Below, one piece after another: positions 17,020 to 25,536 of a stretch of 53,958 nucleotides of DNA. The DNA comes from Rhodospirillales bacterium (GTDB lineage Bacteria; Pseudomonadota; Alphaproteobacteria; Rhodospirillales; JAPHRK01). The notes under the pieces are model-generated. The model saw only the letters and a list, made by a program, of their open reading frames with translations, had not been told where the DNA came from and ran no database searches. The stretch is from positions 1 to 53,958 of the forward strand of contig JAPHRK010000012.1 of assembly GCA_026196105.1 (NCBI GenBank), in the 5' to 3' direction. A program made the position numbers and the translations under genes. How positions within the stretch are numbered: the first letter of the stretch is position 1; every line of letters starts with the position of its first letter.

Positions 17020-17154
17020 TGGGCGCTGCCCATGCCCGCAAAGGGACTTGTCCCTTTGAACCCTCTAATTGGTTTCCAAAGGACAAGTCCTTGGGAGGGT
17101 GTGGGCGAAGCCCATGGATGGGAACCAATAAAGTTGGGTGTGGGCAAAGCCCAT
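17020..17154 (+). repeat. Multi-hairpin repeat, copy 1
   Basis: The core (17020-17115) contains four self-complementary blocks in order: TGGGCGCTGCCCA, CAAAGGGACTTGTCCCTTTG, CCAAAGGACAAGTCCTT and TGGGCGAAGCCCA. A partial second tail, GTGGGCAAAGCCCA, ends at 17154, just beyond the hicB stop. Same order as copies at 20831 and 22698. Lies between the end of virB10 and the end of hicB. Confidence 0.85.
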
Positions 17155-17160
17155 AACTGT

Positions 17161-17532
17161 TTAATTCATCAAGGCCTGACGGGCAGCTTGTTCCAGAAAG
17201 CGGCTGCGGTTATTGGTGCGAGCATCGATCTCGGCAACCATATCTTCGTCCAAAGTAACGTTGTACCGGCGTTTGGTTCCTGGCAACAAGACGGGCACCA
17301 AAGCAACGAGAACCGCATCACCTATTCCGATATCTTCAATGGCAGAAGGTTTGGGCAAGGCTTCCTTGTCTTCAATCATCCCGTCCACATGAAACTGCAA
17401 AACCTGCTCGCCTTGATGAAGAGCATCTTCTGGCGTTTCCCCTGCACTTACGCAGCCGGGGAAATCAGGAAAGCTAATTCCATATTCACTTTTTTTGTCC
17501 TTATGGACAAATGCTGGAAACATAATGCGCAT
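17161..17532 (-). CDS. hicB: HicB antitoxin
   Basis: Antitoxin of a type II pair. The N-terminal HicB fold has YGISFPDFPGCVSAGETPED and the C-terminal half is a ribbon-helix-helix DNA-binding domain (RRYNVTLDEDMVAEIDARTN). It neutralises HicA and represses the operon. 123 residues; ATG 17523 is an alternative start. It lies 9 bp downstream of hicA and is transcribed against the virB genes, inserted between virB10 and virB11. Plausible role: keep the ICE in the cell after excision. Confidence 0.93.
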   Translation of the reverse strand: MRIMFPAFVHKDKKSEYGISFPDFPGCVSAGETPEDALHQGEQVLQFHVDGMIEDKEALPKPSAIEDIGIGDAVLVALVPVLLPGTKRRYNVTLDEDMVAEIDARTNNRSRFLEQAARQALMN

Positions 17533-17541
17533 AATAAACCT

Positions 17542-17730
17542 CTAAGTCAGCTTCACGCCGGATTGCTTTTCGATGCTGTGCAAGGTGCCTTTCGGCAATT
17601 CCTTCTTGGGATGGGGTACGGTCACACGCCCGGGCTTGGTCGGGTGCTTGAACTGATGATGACTGCCACGAGTGGCAACCTCGTACCATCCTCCAACTTT
17701 AATTCTCTTAATCACTTCCCGGCTCTTCAT
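17542..17730 (-). CDS. hicA: HicA mRNA interferase toxin
   Basis: 62-residue toxin with a double-stranded RNA-binding fold that cleaves mRNA. SREVIKRIKVGGWYEVATRG leads to the catalytic His region SHHQFKHP, then VTVPHPKKELPKGTLHSIEK, all standard. Toxin-first order (hicA-hicB) is normal. The start codon lies about where transcription should begin, so the mRNA may be leaderless (see the promoter entry). Confidence 0.93.
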   Translation of the reverse strand: MKSREVIKRIKVGGWYEVATRGSHHQFKHPTKPGRVTVPHPKKELPKGTLHSIEKQSGVKLT

Positions 17731-17765
17731 GTGTGTATTTTATACACACTTTGCAAGAGTGTCAA
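17731..17765 (-). promoter_or_regulatory. hicAB promoter with overlapping operator palindrome
   Basis: Read leftward: a perfect -35 TTGACA (17765-17760), 17-bp spacer, -10 TAAAAT (17742-17737), then six bases to the hicA ATG. A palindrome, GTGTGTA / TACACAC with 5-bp spacer (17731-17749), covers the -10 and is a natural HicB operator. The other side of this 55-bp gap leads into the rightward gene at 17786. Confidence 0.75.
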
Positions 17766-17785
17766 CATGAGCAAGGAATAATTCA

Positions 17786-19879
17786 ATGTTCAAAAGCCTC
17801 CTTTTATCTCTGTCGTTACTGACAACCGTCCCTGCCCTGGCTCAAGCTCCCTCCGGGAGTCCTGAAGAAACGACCGACCCCGCAGTTGAGGCTTTGGTGC
17901 AAAAGGTCACCATCTTGACCAGAACCTCTATTTTAACAGCCATCCCAGAAAACGATCCTCTGCCCATTGATCTTCGTTTTGTCAGTGTGCCGGGCGTATC
18001 GGCAACTTTAACTCAAGGGGTTACAGCAAAGGCCTATACCCGATACGTAACGGTTGAAGGCAAACAGATTGGGCAAGTGATATTGTCAGCCGTGGAGCGT
18101 GATGGTCGATCTGAACCCTTAAGCTCTAATAATTTTACCGCGCAGTTTGATCTTACCAAACCAGAACTAGAACCAACCGTACCCATCGAAATCCAGGGCA
18201 ATCAACAAGAGCTTGCTGCCGCCCTTCAGCGCCTGACAGATGGAACCGGCGAGGAAGCAGTCGTTAGGCAAGAAAAAGACGTCCAAGAGTCAGATACCGG
18301 TGCAGGAGAAACAGGAAGTAACGCCAAGGCAAATCCTGACGCAGCGGCTTATCAAAGCCCAGAGGCACTCCAAACCGCTGAGGTCGCCCCACCAATTATC
18401 AAGATAACAACGGAAGGCTGCGACATTCGTGTTGATCTTGAACAAGGTTATGCTTTCCAGCAAAGCCGGGTTGAAACCACGGAAAACGGAACGGTTAGCA
18501 CAGGATCATGTGCAGATGGTGAAACTAAATACCCGCTTCAACGTAGCTACACGGCCTGTGCTGACCTGGTTGACCTAACAGCCAAGACAGCAACAGCTCA
18601 ATATATCCAGTACTACAGCGACGGAGGCGGAACCAGGCAAGAAGTAAGTGAATGTACCCTCGATACGGAACAAGTCTTTGCCATTGTTGAGAAGCGTGAT
18701 TCCTGCCCGGTTTTTCTTGATTACGGTAATTTAGAAGCGGTCACGCAAGCTGCCCTTGTTTACGTCAACTCCACTAACACCGAAGTTCAAGTACGGGCCT
18801 GTCAGGCCTCTTTAGAAGTGATGGCAGTTCCCCTGGAAGAAACAACAGATGGCTGCTCTATTCGCCATGACATCGCCGGGGGTAAATCCTTCCGACAAGC
18901 TCGCAAAACTTACACCCTCAACGGCATCACCTGGCAAGCAGGGTCATGTGCAGATAACGGCACTGAATATACACATAGCAAGGTCTATGTGAATGCGGCC
19001 AACGACAAAATTTGTTCACCAATTGTCAATATCGGTAGCGCATCGGCAACCATGCAATATCGGTTATCTATTGCTGTTGATGGCTTGTCTCAATACGTCA
19101 ATGAATGCACACCAGACACCTCAAGCCTAACGGTATCAGCGACAACAGACACCTGCACAAATCCTGTAAATTGGACCCATGATGTAACAGCAGGGATAAG
19201 TTACGGAAAGGAGCGGCATTATTATACCTTCAATGGTACGCGTGAATATGTGAATGACTGCCAAGACAGTGCCGCCGCATTTTATCATCAAGTCGAAACA
19301 ACTGGTTGGCAAGACCACGACGATCAATTGTTCGCTTATCCACTTAACACGGTTTACATTGTCGCCCCGAACGGGCGCTACAACATTAAGGTTAGCGAAG
19401 TCCTTACCGGAGCAGCCCAACAACCATATGTATTTACAGGTACCTCAACAGCGAACAGTGGCGAAGTAACCTATGAGGATTGCAGTAAATACCAGGGGGT
19501 TAACAATGTTGAAAATTACACCCGCCCTGGAGGAACGCTTTATTCAAAAGTCATAGGTCCGGCAACACCAATAGGCCCTGCCCACGCTTGTAACTATACT
19601 GGAGGAGAACTCGTAGGGGACTGGATTTATGCTACCGCCGGTCCAATAATAACGACACCAGGTGCTTGCTGGTGGTGGGAAGATGGTAAGTGCGCGGGTC
19701 GAAATGAGGCTTCATATTCCCGCATGTGTTATTTTGACGCGACAAGAATAAACCAGCGCGAAGATGGGGAGATAATCACCAGCGAGACAAAACGAGCGAG
19801 TTACCAGGGCCCCACAAGTTGCCCAACCAACCCGCCAACTTCGCAACTCTCCAATTTGAAATCACAGGCTGGTTGGTAG
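17786..19879 (+). CDS. Secreted six-repeat cysteine protein in the secretion operon
   Basis: 697 residues with a signal peptide (LLSLSLLTTVPALAQ). The N-terminal third is acidic and may contact the secretion core. From about residue 212 to 510 I count six tandem units of 45-55 residues, each with two Cys about 25-35 apart. Unit starts are GCDIRVD, ACADLVDL, SCPVFLDY, GCSIRHD, CSPIVNI and TCTNPVNW; matching second-Cys motifs are TGSCADG, VSECTLD, VRACQAS, AGSCADN, VNECTPD and VNDCQDS. The C-terminal part is Trp/Gly/Cys-rich (GACWWWEDGKC). Likely surface-exposed and disulfide-stabilised; a mating-pair adhesin (TraN-like role) is inference. No family recognised. Confidence 0.75.
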   Translation: MFKSLLLSLSLLTTVPALAQAPSGSPEETTDPAVEALVQKVTILTRTSILTAIPENDPLPIDLRFVSVPGVSATLTQGVTAKAYTRYVTVEGKQIGQVILSAVERDGRSEPLSSNNFTAQFDLTKPELEPTVPIEIQGNQQELAAALQRLTDGTGEEAVVRQEKDVQESDTGAGETGSNAKANPDAAAYQSPEALQTAEVAPPIIKITTEGCDIRVDLEQGYAFQQSRVETTENGTVSTGSCADGETKYPLQRSYTACADLVDLTAKTATAQYIQYYSDGGGTRQEVSECTLDTEQVFAIVEKRDSCPVFLDYGNLEAVTQAALVYVNSTNTEVQVRACQASLEVMAVPLEETTDGCSIRHDIAGGKSFRQARKTYTLNGITWQAGSCADNGTEYTHSKVYVNAANDKICSPIVNIGSASATMQYRLSIAVDGLSQYVNECTPDTSSLTVSATTDTCTNPVNWTHDVTAGISYGKERHYYTFNGTREYVNDCQDSAAAFYHQVETTGWQDHDDQLFAYPLNTVYIVAPNGRYNIKVSEVLTGAAQQPYVFTGTSTANSGEVTYEDCSKYQGVNNVENYTRPGGTLYSKVIGPATPIGPAHACNYTGGELVGDWIYATAGPIITTPGACWWWEDGKCAGRNEASYSRMCYFDATRINQREDGEIITSETKRASYQGPTSCPTNPPTSQLSNLKSQAGW

Positions 19880-19881
19880 AG

Positions 19882-20826
19882 ATGATCGCTACTAATCCTC
19901 TCTTCGAGCGCATTCTATCGCCCCTATTCAAACACTACGGTGATGAAGGCACCGTAGAAATCCGCATGTCACGACCTCATCAGGTCGTGACAGAAAGACG
20001 TGGTGAAGGAAAGAGAATGGTCAAGGACGAAACCTTGACCATGGCAGCGATTGAGAAGATTGCAAAAAGCCTGGGGAATGTTGGCGGACTAACATTTGAT
20101 GGGGAAGAACATCCTAAACTTTCCTGTGTACTCCCAGGAGGGCATCGTTTTGAAGTCCTGGTCGGTTCCTCAGTTCGCACCGGCATATCCTTAGCCATTC
20201 GCTGCAAACACCCCTTTGTCCCCAGTTGGCAGACCCTCGGTGTCTCTGACAGGGTTAAAAATTATCTGATCAACGCGGTTCGTTCCGACACCAACATGGT
20301 GATCTCTGGGGCGACAAACACTGGCAAAACCACACTGCTTAACATGCTCCTGGAAGTCCTTGAGGAAGATCGCCGCGTGGTAGCGGTCGAGGACACTCCA
20401 GAACTCCACATTGAAAAATTCTGGGACGGGGTAGGTTTGATCGCCGCTCGTGAAGCTGGCACCGGATCGGGAATGCAAGACTGGCGGCAGCTCTACGATC
20501 ACCTTATACGGATTACCCCGGATCATATCCTGTTCGGAGAAATCAGCACCCAAAACGCCTTTGCTGCCCTGGCAGCTCTCAACTCCGGCGTCACCGGCTT
20601 TAAATGCACCATCCACGCAGAAAGCCCAGAACAAGCCATTCACCGTAAGTTCGATCAAAACATCGCCTGGGCCGGAGAAACCATGCCCCGGGTTCCCGAG
20701 TTCCTCATCGATCTGGTTGATGTAGTAGTGCAAATCAAACGCCGCAAAGATGGCTTTAGGCACATCACAGATATCTGGGAGCCAAGAAAAGACAACTGGG
20801 TCTTAAAAGACGGAGCGGAACAATGA
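19882..20826 (+). CDS. virB11: VirB11 traffic ATPase
   Basis: Hexameric cytoplasmic ATPase that switches the channel between pilus building and DNA transfer. The product (314 aa from ATG 19882) has the N-terminal domain and a RecA-like domain with Walker A SGATNTGKTT (about residue 142), the Asp box AVEDTPELHI, Walker B-like DHILFGEI and the His box GFKCTIHAES. Note FGEISTQNAF where many VirB11 have GEVRGxEA. I reject the longer start at 19819 because it lies inside the previous gene, which ends at 19879. Confidence 0.93.
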   Translation: MIATNPLFERILSPLFKHYGDEGTVEIRMSRPHQVVTERRGEGKRMVKDETLTMAAIEKIAKSLGNVGGLTFDGEEHPKLSCVLPGGHRFEVLVGSSVRTGISLAIRCKHPFVPSWQTLGVSDRVKNYLINAVRSDTNMVISGATNTGKTTLLNMLLEVLEEDRRVVAVEDTPELHIEKFWDGVGLIAAREAGTGSGMQDWRQLYDHLIRITPDHILFGEISTQNAFAALAALNSGVTGFKCTIHAESPEQAIHRKFDQNIAWAGETMPRVPEFLIDLVDVVVQIKRRKDGFRHITDIWEPRKDNWVLKDGAEQ

Positions 20827-20830
20827 GTAT

Positions 20831-20928
20831 GTGGGCGCTGCCCACTCCCGCAAAGGGACTTGTCCCTTTGAACCCGATTAACCGGTTTCCAAAGGATGAA
20901 TCCTTTGGTGGGTATGGGCAAAGCCCAC
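20831..20928 (+). repeat. Multi-hairpin repeat, copy 2
   Basis: Begins 5 bp after the virB11 stop. Blocks in order: TGGGCGCTGCCCA, CAAAGGGACTTGTCCCTTTG, CCAAAGGATGAATCCTTTGG, TGGGCAAAGCCCA. Each is a near-perfect small hairpin. Same orientation as copy 1. Occupies most of the gap before virD4. Confidence 0.88.
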
Positions 20929-20962
20929 TTCGTGGGGATTTAGAGCGCACGGGACTATTGCA

Positions 20963-22828
20963 ATGATAGTTATTCGGGTCCTGTTCATCCTCATCATTAT
21001 TTTCATTGTTATTGCCACTTTGTGGCAATGGAACCTAGCGGTTGGGTTTAACCCTATGGACTCCCGTTGGTGGTCCTGGCTCATAAAAACCACGATTCAC
21101 CCCGAGGGTGTGCCAACGGAATTGGTTTATCCCCTTTACTGGTCAGGTATAGGCGGCATTACGGCCATGTTCTTGCTTATGGTCCTGGCAACCCGTTCAC
21201 GCAATTCGACGGTGAGCGGAGGCCGCAAAGGTGACGAGCTGCACGGATCGGCGCGGTGGGCAGAGAAAAAGGACGTTAAGAAGGCCGGACTGTTCAGCAA
21301 ACAAGGGGTAACCGTCGGGGGCTGGCCAACGGCTATGGGAACCAAAGTCATGCGCCATGATGGGCCTGAGCACCTCATGGTCTTTGCACCAACCAGAAGC
21401 GGTAAGGGTGTCAGCTTGATCATCCCTACCCTGCTCACTTGGAAACAAAGCGCCTTCGTTCTTGATATCAAAGGCGAGAACTACGCTCTCACTTCTGGGT
21501 GGCGTAAAGCCCAAGGCCAGAATGTCTATAAGTTTGAACCAACGGCTATAGAAGGATCGGCAAAATTTAATCCACTGTCAGAAGTGCGGATCGGTACCGG
21601 CAAAGATATTGCTGATTGTCAAAACATTGCCTCCATGATTATCGACCCTGACGGCAAAGGTAAAAATGATTACTGGCAGAAAGAAGGTTTTGCCTGGTTA
21701 AGCGTCATGCTGCTTCACGTTATCTGCCGAGTTGCCACGGAGGAAAGCCGCATGGCTTGCCTGGATGATGTCAACACTTTCGCCTCTGGCATTATGGTCA
21801 GTGATGACAGCGAAGACGAAGATAACTTCACAGCCTTGCTTGATGAGATGATCGCCTTTGATCATGGAGAAGAATACCTCAACAAAGAAGTTCAGCGCGG
21901 CGCAAATCGTATGAAACTTAAGGCCGGGCAAGAACGTTCTGGTGTTCACTCCACTGCTATTGCTGATTTAGCCCTCTATGCCGATCCCATCATTGCCAAA
22001 AACACAGCGAGCAGTGACTTTAGGATATACGACCTTGTTAACGGTAAAAACCCAACAAACCTTTATATGGTTATCCCCCCTTCCGATCTGGACCGATTGC
22101 GCCCCCTGATCCGAATTTTCGTGAATCTCATGCTGCGGCGTTTAACCGAAGATATGACCTTCGAGAAAGGTCGCTCTGTTCAGACCTACAAACATCGCCT
22201 CTTGTTGATGCTTGATGAGTTCACCTCCATCGGCAAGCTCCCCATCATGGAGAAATCCCTGGCATTCATGGCGGGGTACGGCCTGAAGGCATTTATTGTT
22301 GTTCAGGATATCACTCAACTTAGGGAAGCCTATGGCCGTGAAGAATCAATCATGTCCAACTGTCATATCAGGATCGCCTTTGCCCCTAACAAAATAGAAA
22401 CCGCCGAAGTCCTCTCAAAGATGGCAGGTAAAACAACCATTGTGCAAAAGCGCCTCTCTCGATCCGGCAAGCCTAGTCAACTGGGCTCGATCTCCGAAAG
22501 CTATCAGGAAACCGGGCGTGCCTTATTAACTGCCGACGAATGCCTGTCCCTGCGCCTTATCGAAAAACGAGGCAACAAGGTCATTCCAGGAGATGCCTTA
22601 ATTTTTGCCGCAGGTTCTCCCCCAATTAAAGGCAAGCAACGCTTGTATTTTCAAGACAAAGAACTCCAGCGCAGGGCGGAAATTCCTGCGTCAATCATGG
22701 GCTTTGCCCAAACCCACCAAAGGACTCGTCCTTTGGGAACCAATAAACGGGATCAAAGGGACGAGTCTCTTTGCGGGCCTGGGCAGAGCCCAGAACACCA
22801 ACAACAAGGAGAAACCAAAAATGACTGA
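20963..22828 (+). CDS. virD4: VirD4/TraG-type coupling protein
   Basis: Hexameric ATPase that brings the relaxase-DNA complex to the channel. 621 residues: two N-terminal membrane helices (FILIIIFIVIATLW; YWSGIGGITAMFLLMVLA), Walker A APTRSGKGVS near residue 142, and Walker B LLLMLDEFTSIG near 413, followed by GLKAFIVVQDITQLREAYG. The last ~44 residues (from SIMGFAQTHQ) are read from repeat copy 3, so the C-terminus is probably recent and lineage-specific. It overlaps the start of the next small gene by 8 bases. Confidence 0.93.
   Translation: MIVIRVLFILIIIFIVIATLWQWNLAVGFNPMDSRWWSWLIKTTIHPEGVPTELVYPLYWSGIGGITAMFLLMVLATRSRNSTVSGGRKGDELHGSARWAEKKDVKKAGLFSKQGVTVGGWPTAMGTKVMRHDGPEHLMVFAPTRSGKGVSLIIPTLLTWKQSAFVLDIKGENYALTSGWRKAQGQNVYKFEPTAIEGSAKFNPLSEVRIGTGKDIADCQNIASMIIDPDGKGKNDYWQKEGFAWLSVMLLHVICRVATEESRMACLDDVNTFASGIMVSDDSEDEDNFTALLDEMIAFDHGEEYLNKEVQRGANRMKLKAGQERSGVHSTAIADLALYADPIIAKNTASSDFRIYDLVNGKNPTNLYMVIPPSDLDRLRPLIRIFVNLMLRRLTEDMTFEKGRSVQTYKHRLLLMLDEFTSIGKLPIMEKSLAFMAGYGLKAFIVVQDITQLREAYGREESIMSNCHIRIAFAPNKIETAEVLSKMAGKTTIVQKRLSRSGKPSQLGSISESYQETGRALLTADECLSLRLIEKRGNKVIPGDALIFAAGSPPIKGKQRLYFQDKELQRRAEIPASIMGFAQTHQRTRPLGTNKRDQRDESLCGPGQSPEHQQQGETKND
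22698..22793 (-). repeat. Multi-hairpin repeat, copy 3 (inverted, inside virD4)
   Basis: The reverse complement has the same four blocks as copies 1 and 2: TGGGCTCTGCCCA, CAAAGAGACTCGTCCCTTTG, CCAAAGGACGAGTCCTTTGG, TGGGCAAAGCCCA. It lies within the 3' coding end of virD4 and is read through in frame. Base changes in one arm are partly matched in the other (ACTTGT to ACTCGT), so pairing is kept. Confidence 0.87.
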
Positions 22829-23084
22829 CGACGAGAAATCTGCGAACGCGGAGCTAAGTGAAAGCGAATATCTCATGCTGGCTTCTGAGGGTGTGGCTGA
22901 AGCTGCGATTAACGGTCCTGTGCCAGTTGATCCTGATCTAGCCGACTATATGGGGGCTTTTGAAGAAGATGCTCTTTCTGAAGAAGACGCGATTGATTCT
23001 TTCTTTGACGGCGTAGAACCCATTGAGGTTGCTATCCTCATCGAGGCCGTCAGCATCAAGGGAGCTTATCATGAGCAGAGGTAA
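22821..23084 (+). CDS. Small acidic protein between virD4 and the primase
   Basis: 87 residues, strongly acidic, no membrane segment or Cys (SESEYLMLASEGVAEAAING; AFEEDALSEEDAIDSFFDG). ATG 22821 follows AAGGAGA with good spacing; the frame continues upstream through virD4 and the repeat, but that part is a shadow. It overlaps the next gene by 14 bases. Position and size recall IncP traD, a small gene of unclear function near the primase gene. I do not assign a function. Confidence 0.6.
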   Translation: MTDDEKSANAELSESEYLMLASEGVAEAAINGPVPVDPDLADYMGAFEEDALSEEDAIDSFFDGVEPIEVAILIEAVSIKGAYHEQR

Positions 23085-25173
23085 TTTCCGTCAAAACGTT
23101 GCCCAAGTAATGATCAAGCAAATCGAAGCTGGTACCGCCCCTTGGCAAAAGCCCTGGCAACCCGGCGTTATTCGATCTGCTCCCTTCAATCCCACCAACA
23201 AAAAAGATTATCGAGGCATCAATTCTTGGGTCTTAGAAATGCAAGGTCGCAGTGATCCTCGGTGGATGACCTTTAAACAGGCAAAAGCCGCTGAAGCTCA
23301 AGTTAGAAAAGGCGAACAAGGAACACAAATCGAATATTGGAAATGGTCCGAGAGGCGCGGCGTGGTTGATGAAGAGAATAAACCCGTTCTCGATGACAGC
23401 GGAACTCAAAAGACACGAAGTGTCCGACTTGACAGGCCGAAGGTTTTTTATGCTGTTGTTTTCAATGGAGAACAAATTGACGACCTTGAGCCTTACATCG
23501 CCCCTACACCTGATTGGAAACCAGAGCAAAAAGCTGAACAAGTTTTAGAAAATGGCACGGTTTCGATTATTAACGATCAAGCGGATCGGGCTTATTATCG
23601 TCCTTCAGCCGATAAAATCCACATGCCTGTAAAGGCAGCCTTTGATGGCCCTTACGATTATTACGCCACGGCCCTCCATGAGCTCGGCCATGCCACCGGT
23701 AATGAAAAGCGTTTAGTTCGGGACTTTGGAGCTTTTGGTTCTGAAAACTACGCCAAGGAAGAACTCCGCGCAGAAATGTCCAGCTATATGATCGCCACTG
23801 AACTGGGCCTGGGCCATCGCCCGGAGCGACACGCCAATTACGTTGAATCCTGGCTCAGAGCCTTACATGACGATCACAACTTGCTGTTCCAGGCTGCAAG
23901 GGATGCGGAGAAGATCAGAACATGGGTTATGGAACCAGAAAAAAGAAAAAAACTGGAGCTGGCCGCACAACAGGCCAAAACACCTGCGAAGAAAGAGGAG
24001 AAGGCAATGAGCGACAAAAAGAAAACTGAACCCGCCAAACGAACTTATATTGATGTTCCCTTTGCCGAGAAGAACGAAGCCAAAGCCCTTGGTGCTAAAT
24101 GGGACCGCAAAGCAAAAGCATGGTTCACCCCCAAAAACTTAGACCAAGCCCTATTTGCCAAGTGGCAAGGTCTACCAAAAGTTAATCCAACGAAGTTGGA
24201 GCCTGAACTGGAGTTTGGCGAGGCTTGCCAGGTCAATGGTTTGGTTATCAAAGGTAATCCAATTATGGATGGCAAATGGCATCGAGTACCTGTCATTGAT
24301 GATAAAAAAGGAGAACTTACTGGTTCCTATCGCGGGTTCCTTGATGGTCATCCAGCCGGGCAGATAATGAATTATCGAACAGGTCACGAAGCGGTTAAAT
24401 GGGTGGCGACAGGAAGCAAGCTTGATCCCGACGAGCTAGAACTCATAAAGGCCCAATCTGTCCAACGAGGTATAGAACGACAGAAAGAGCTCAGAGTTCT
24501 TCATCAAAAAATCGCCAAACGGGCCTTCGGTATTTTTGAGAACGCACGTCCCGTTCCTTCAGACCATCCCTACCTGGTGCAAAAGCAAGTTCCGGTCGGG
24601 GAACTCCGTATGGATAAGAATGACAATCTTCTGGTTCCCATGACCACGGCAAAAGGCTTCTTGATGAATGTTCAAGCCATTCAACCGGACGGCACCAAAC
24701 GCTACCTGAAGGACGGCAAGAAAACCGATCTCATGCACATTATTGAGGGGGACAAGAAAGGCCCTATCATCATTGCCGAGGGTTACGCCACTGGCGCTAG
24801 TCTCCACCAGGCAACAGGCCATACTATCGCCGTGGCTTTCGATGCCGGAAACTTAGGACCAGTCGCTAAAGCCTTGCAAAAAGCTCACCCAAACTGCCCC
24901 CCGATGATCGCAGCCGACGACGATCACAGCCTTATAATCAACGGCAAGCCGCACAATACAGGTCTCATTAACGCGAGAGAGGCCGCCAAGGCGGTTGGCG
25001 GAACCACATTAGAGCCAAAATTGACGACAGAGGAAAAAGAAAAGGGCCTCACCGACTTTAACGACATCGCGCGAGAACGAGGGATCAAGGCCCTCGCCAA
25101 AATCGTCAAGACCGCACTTATGCAACCAGCTAAACAAAAGACCAAAGAACCCGAAATGGAACAGGCGCTTTAA
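23071..25173 (+). CDS. traC: ArdC/TraC-type antirestriction-primase protein
   Basis: 700 residues from ATG 23071. The N-terminal ArdC-like DNA-binding domain (NVAQVMIKQIEAGTAPWQKP, IEYWKW) is followed by a zincin-like peptidase domain with ALHELGHATGNEKRL (about residue 200). Next come a DUF5710 module (DVPFAEKNEAKALGAKWDRK, about 325) and a C-terminal Toprim-like primase domain (PIIIAEGYATGASLHQATGH about 570, IAADDDHS). IncP TraC primases share this plan; they are sent to the recipient, prime the complementary strand and may resist restriction. An internal ATG at 24007 could give a short primase form. The frame is intact. Confidence 0.88.
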   Translation: MSRGNFRQNVAQVMIKQIEAGTAPWQKPWQPGVIRSAPFNPTNKKDYRGINSWVLEMQGRSDPRWMTFKQAKAAEAQVRKGEQGTQIEYWKWSERRGVVDEENKPVLDDSGTQKTRSVRLDRPKVFYAVVFNGEQIDDLEPYIAPTPDWKPEQKAEQVLENGTVSIINDQADRAYYRPSADKIHMPVKAAFDGPYDYYATALHELGHATGNEKRLVRDFGAFGSENYAKEELRAEMSSYMIATELGLGHRPERHANYVESWLRALHDDHNLLFQAARDAEKIRTWVMEPEKRKKLELAAQQAKTPAKKEEKAMSDKKKTEPAKRTYIDVPFAEKNEAKALGAKWDRKAKAWFTPKNLDQALFAKWQGLPKVNPTKLEPELEFGEACQVNGLVIKGNPIMDGKWHRVPVIDDKKGELTGSYRGFLDGHPAGQIMNYRTGHEAVKWVATGSKLDPDELELIKAQSVQRGIERQKELRVLHQKIAKRAFGIFENARPVPSDHPYLVQKQVPVGELRMDKNDNLLVPMTTAKGFLMNVQAIQPDGTKRYLKDGKKTDLMHIIEGDKKGPIIIAEGYATGASLHQATGHTIAVAFDAGNLGPVAKALQKAHPNCPPMIAADDDHSLIINGKPHNTGLINAREAAKAVGGTTLEPKLTTEEKEKGLTDFNDIARERGIKALAKIVKTALMQPAKQKTKEPEMEQAL

Positions 25174-25176
25174 ACC

Positions 25177-25536
25177 ATGGCAACAAGTCGTAATCGTATT
25201 TTGGTTTCATTTACCCAGGAGGAAAGAGTTAGAGTGGATAAATTGGCGGCGCAACTTCGGCTTTCACGATCGGAGCTAATGCGCCGTCTAGTTCTCGGAT
25301 ACCATATTCCCAAAGCAGACGATTTTGTCGCCTGGGAAGGTATTCGGGATCTCCTGAAGGTAAACGCGGATCTCGCTCGTCTAGGTAACCTGTTCAAATT
25401 GGCCATCGAGGAAGCGGCGGATGAAGAACTAGCAAATACATTGAAGTTAAAGGCAGAAGATTTAACAGAAACACAAGCAGCTCTGAAAGCTTCCGTATTT
25501 CATATTCGTGACCTAGTGCAGCCGAGAAAGGCGTGA
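25177..25536 (+). CDS. TraJ/MobC-like relaxosome protein
   Basis: 119 residues with an N-terminal ribbon-helix-helix (RILVSFTQEERVRVDKLAAQ, then LRLSRSELMRRLVLGY) and a C-terminal coiled helix. It starts 3 bp after the primase stop and overlaps the relaxase start. In IncP systems TraJ binds the oriT inverted repeat and recruits the relaxase; the same is expected here. MobC-family proteins are the other close group. The fold is clear, the exact name less so. Confidence 0.78.
   Translation: MATSRNRILVSFTQEERVRVDKLAAQLRLSRSELMRRLVLGYHIPKADDFVAWEGIRDLLKVNADLARLGNLFKLAIEEAADEELANTLKLKAEDLTETQAALKASVFHIRDLVQPRKA

Noticed and set aside
16951-17781. 276-codon rightward frame over hicAB
   Set aside because: It reads through repeat copy 1 and then antisense to hicB and hicA, which have clear family motifs on the other strand.
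17020-22793. CRISPR array
   Set aside because: Only three copies, kilobases apart and in mixed orientation, with no spacers or cas genes.
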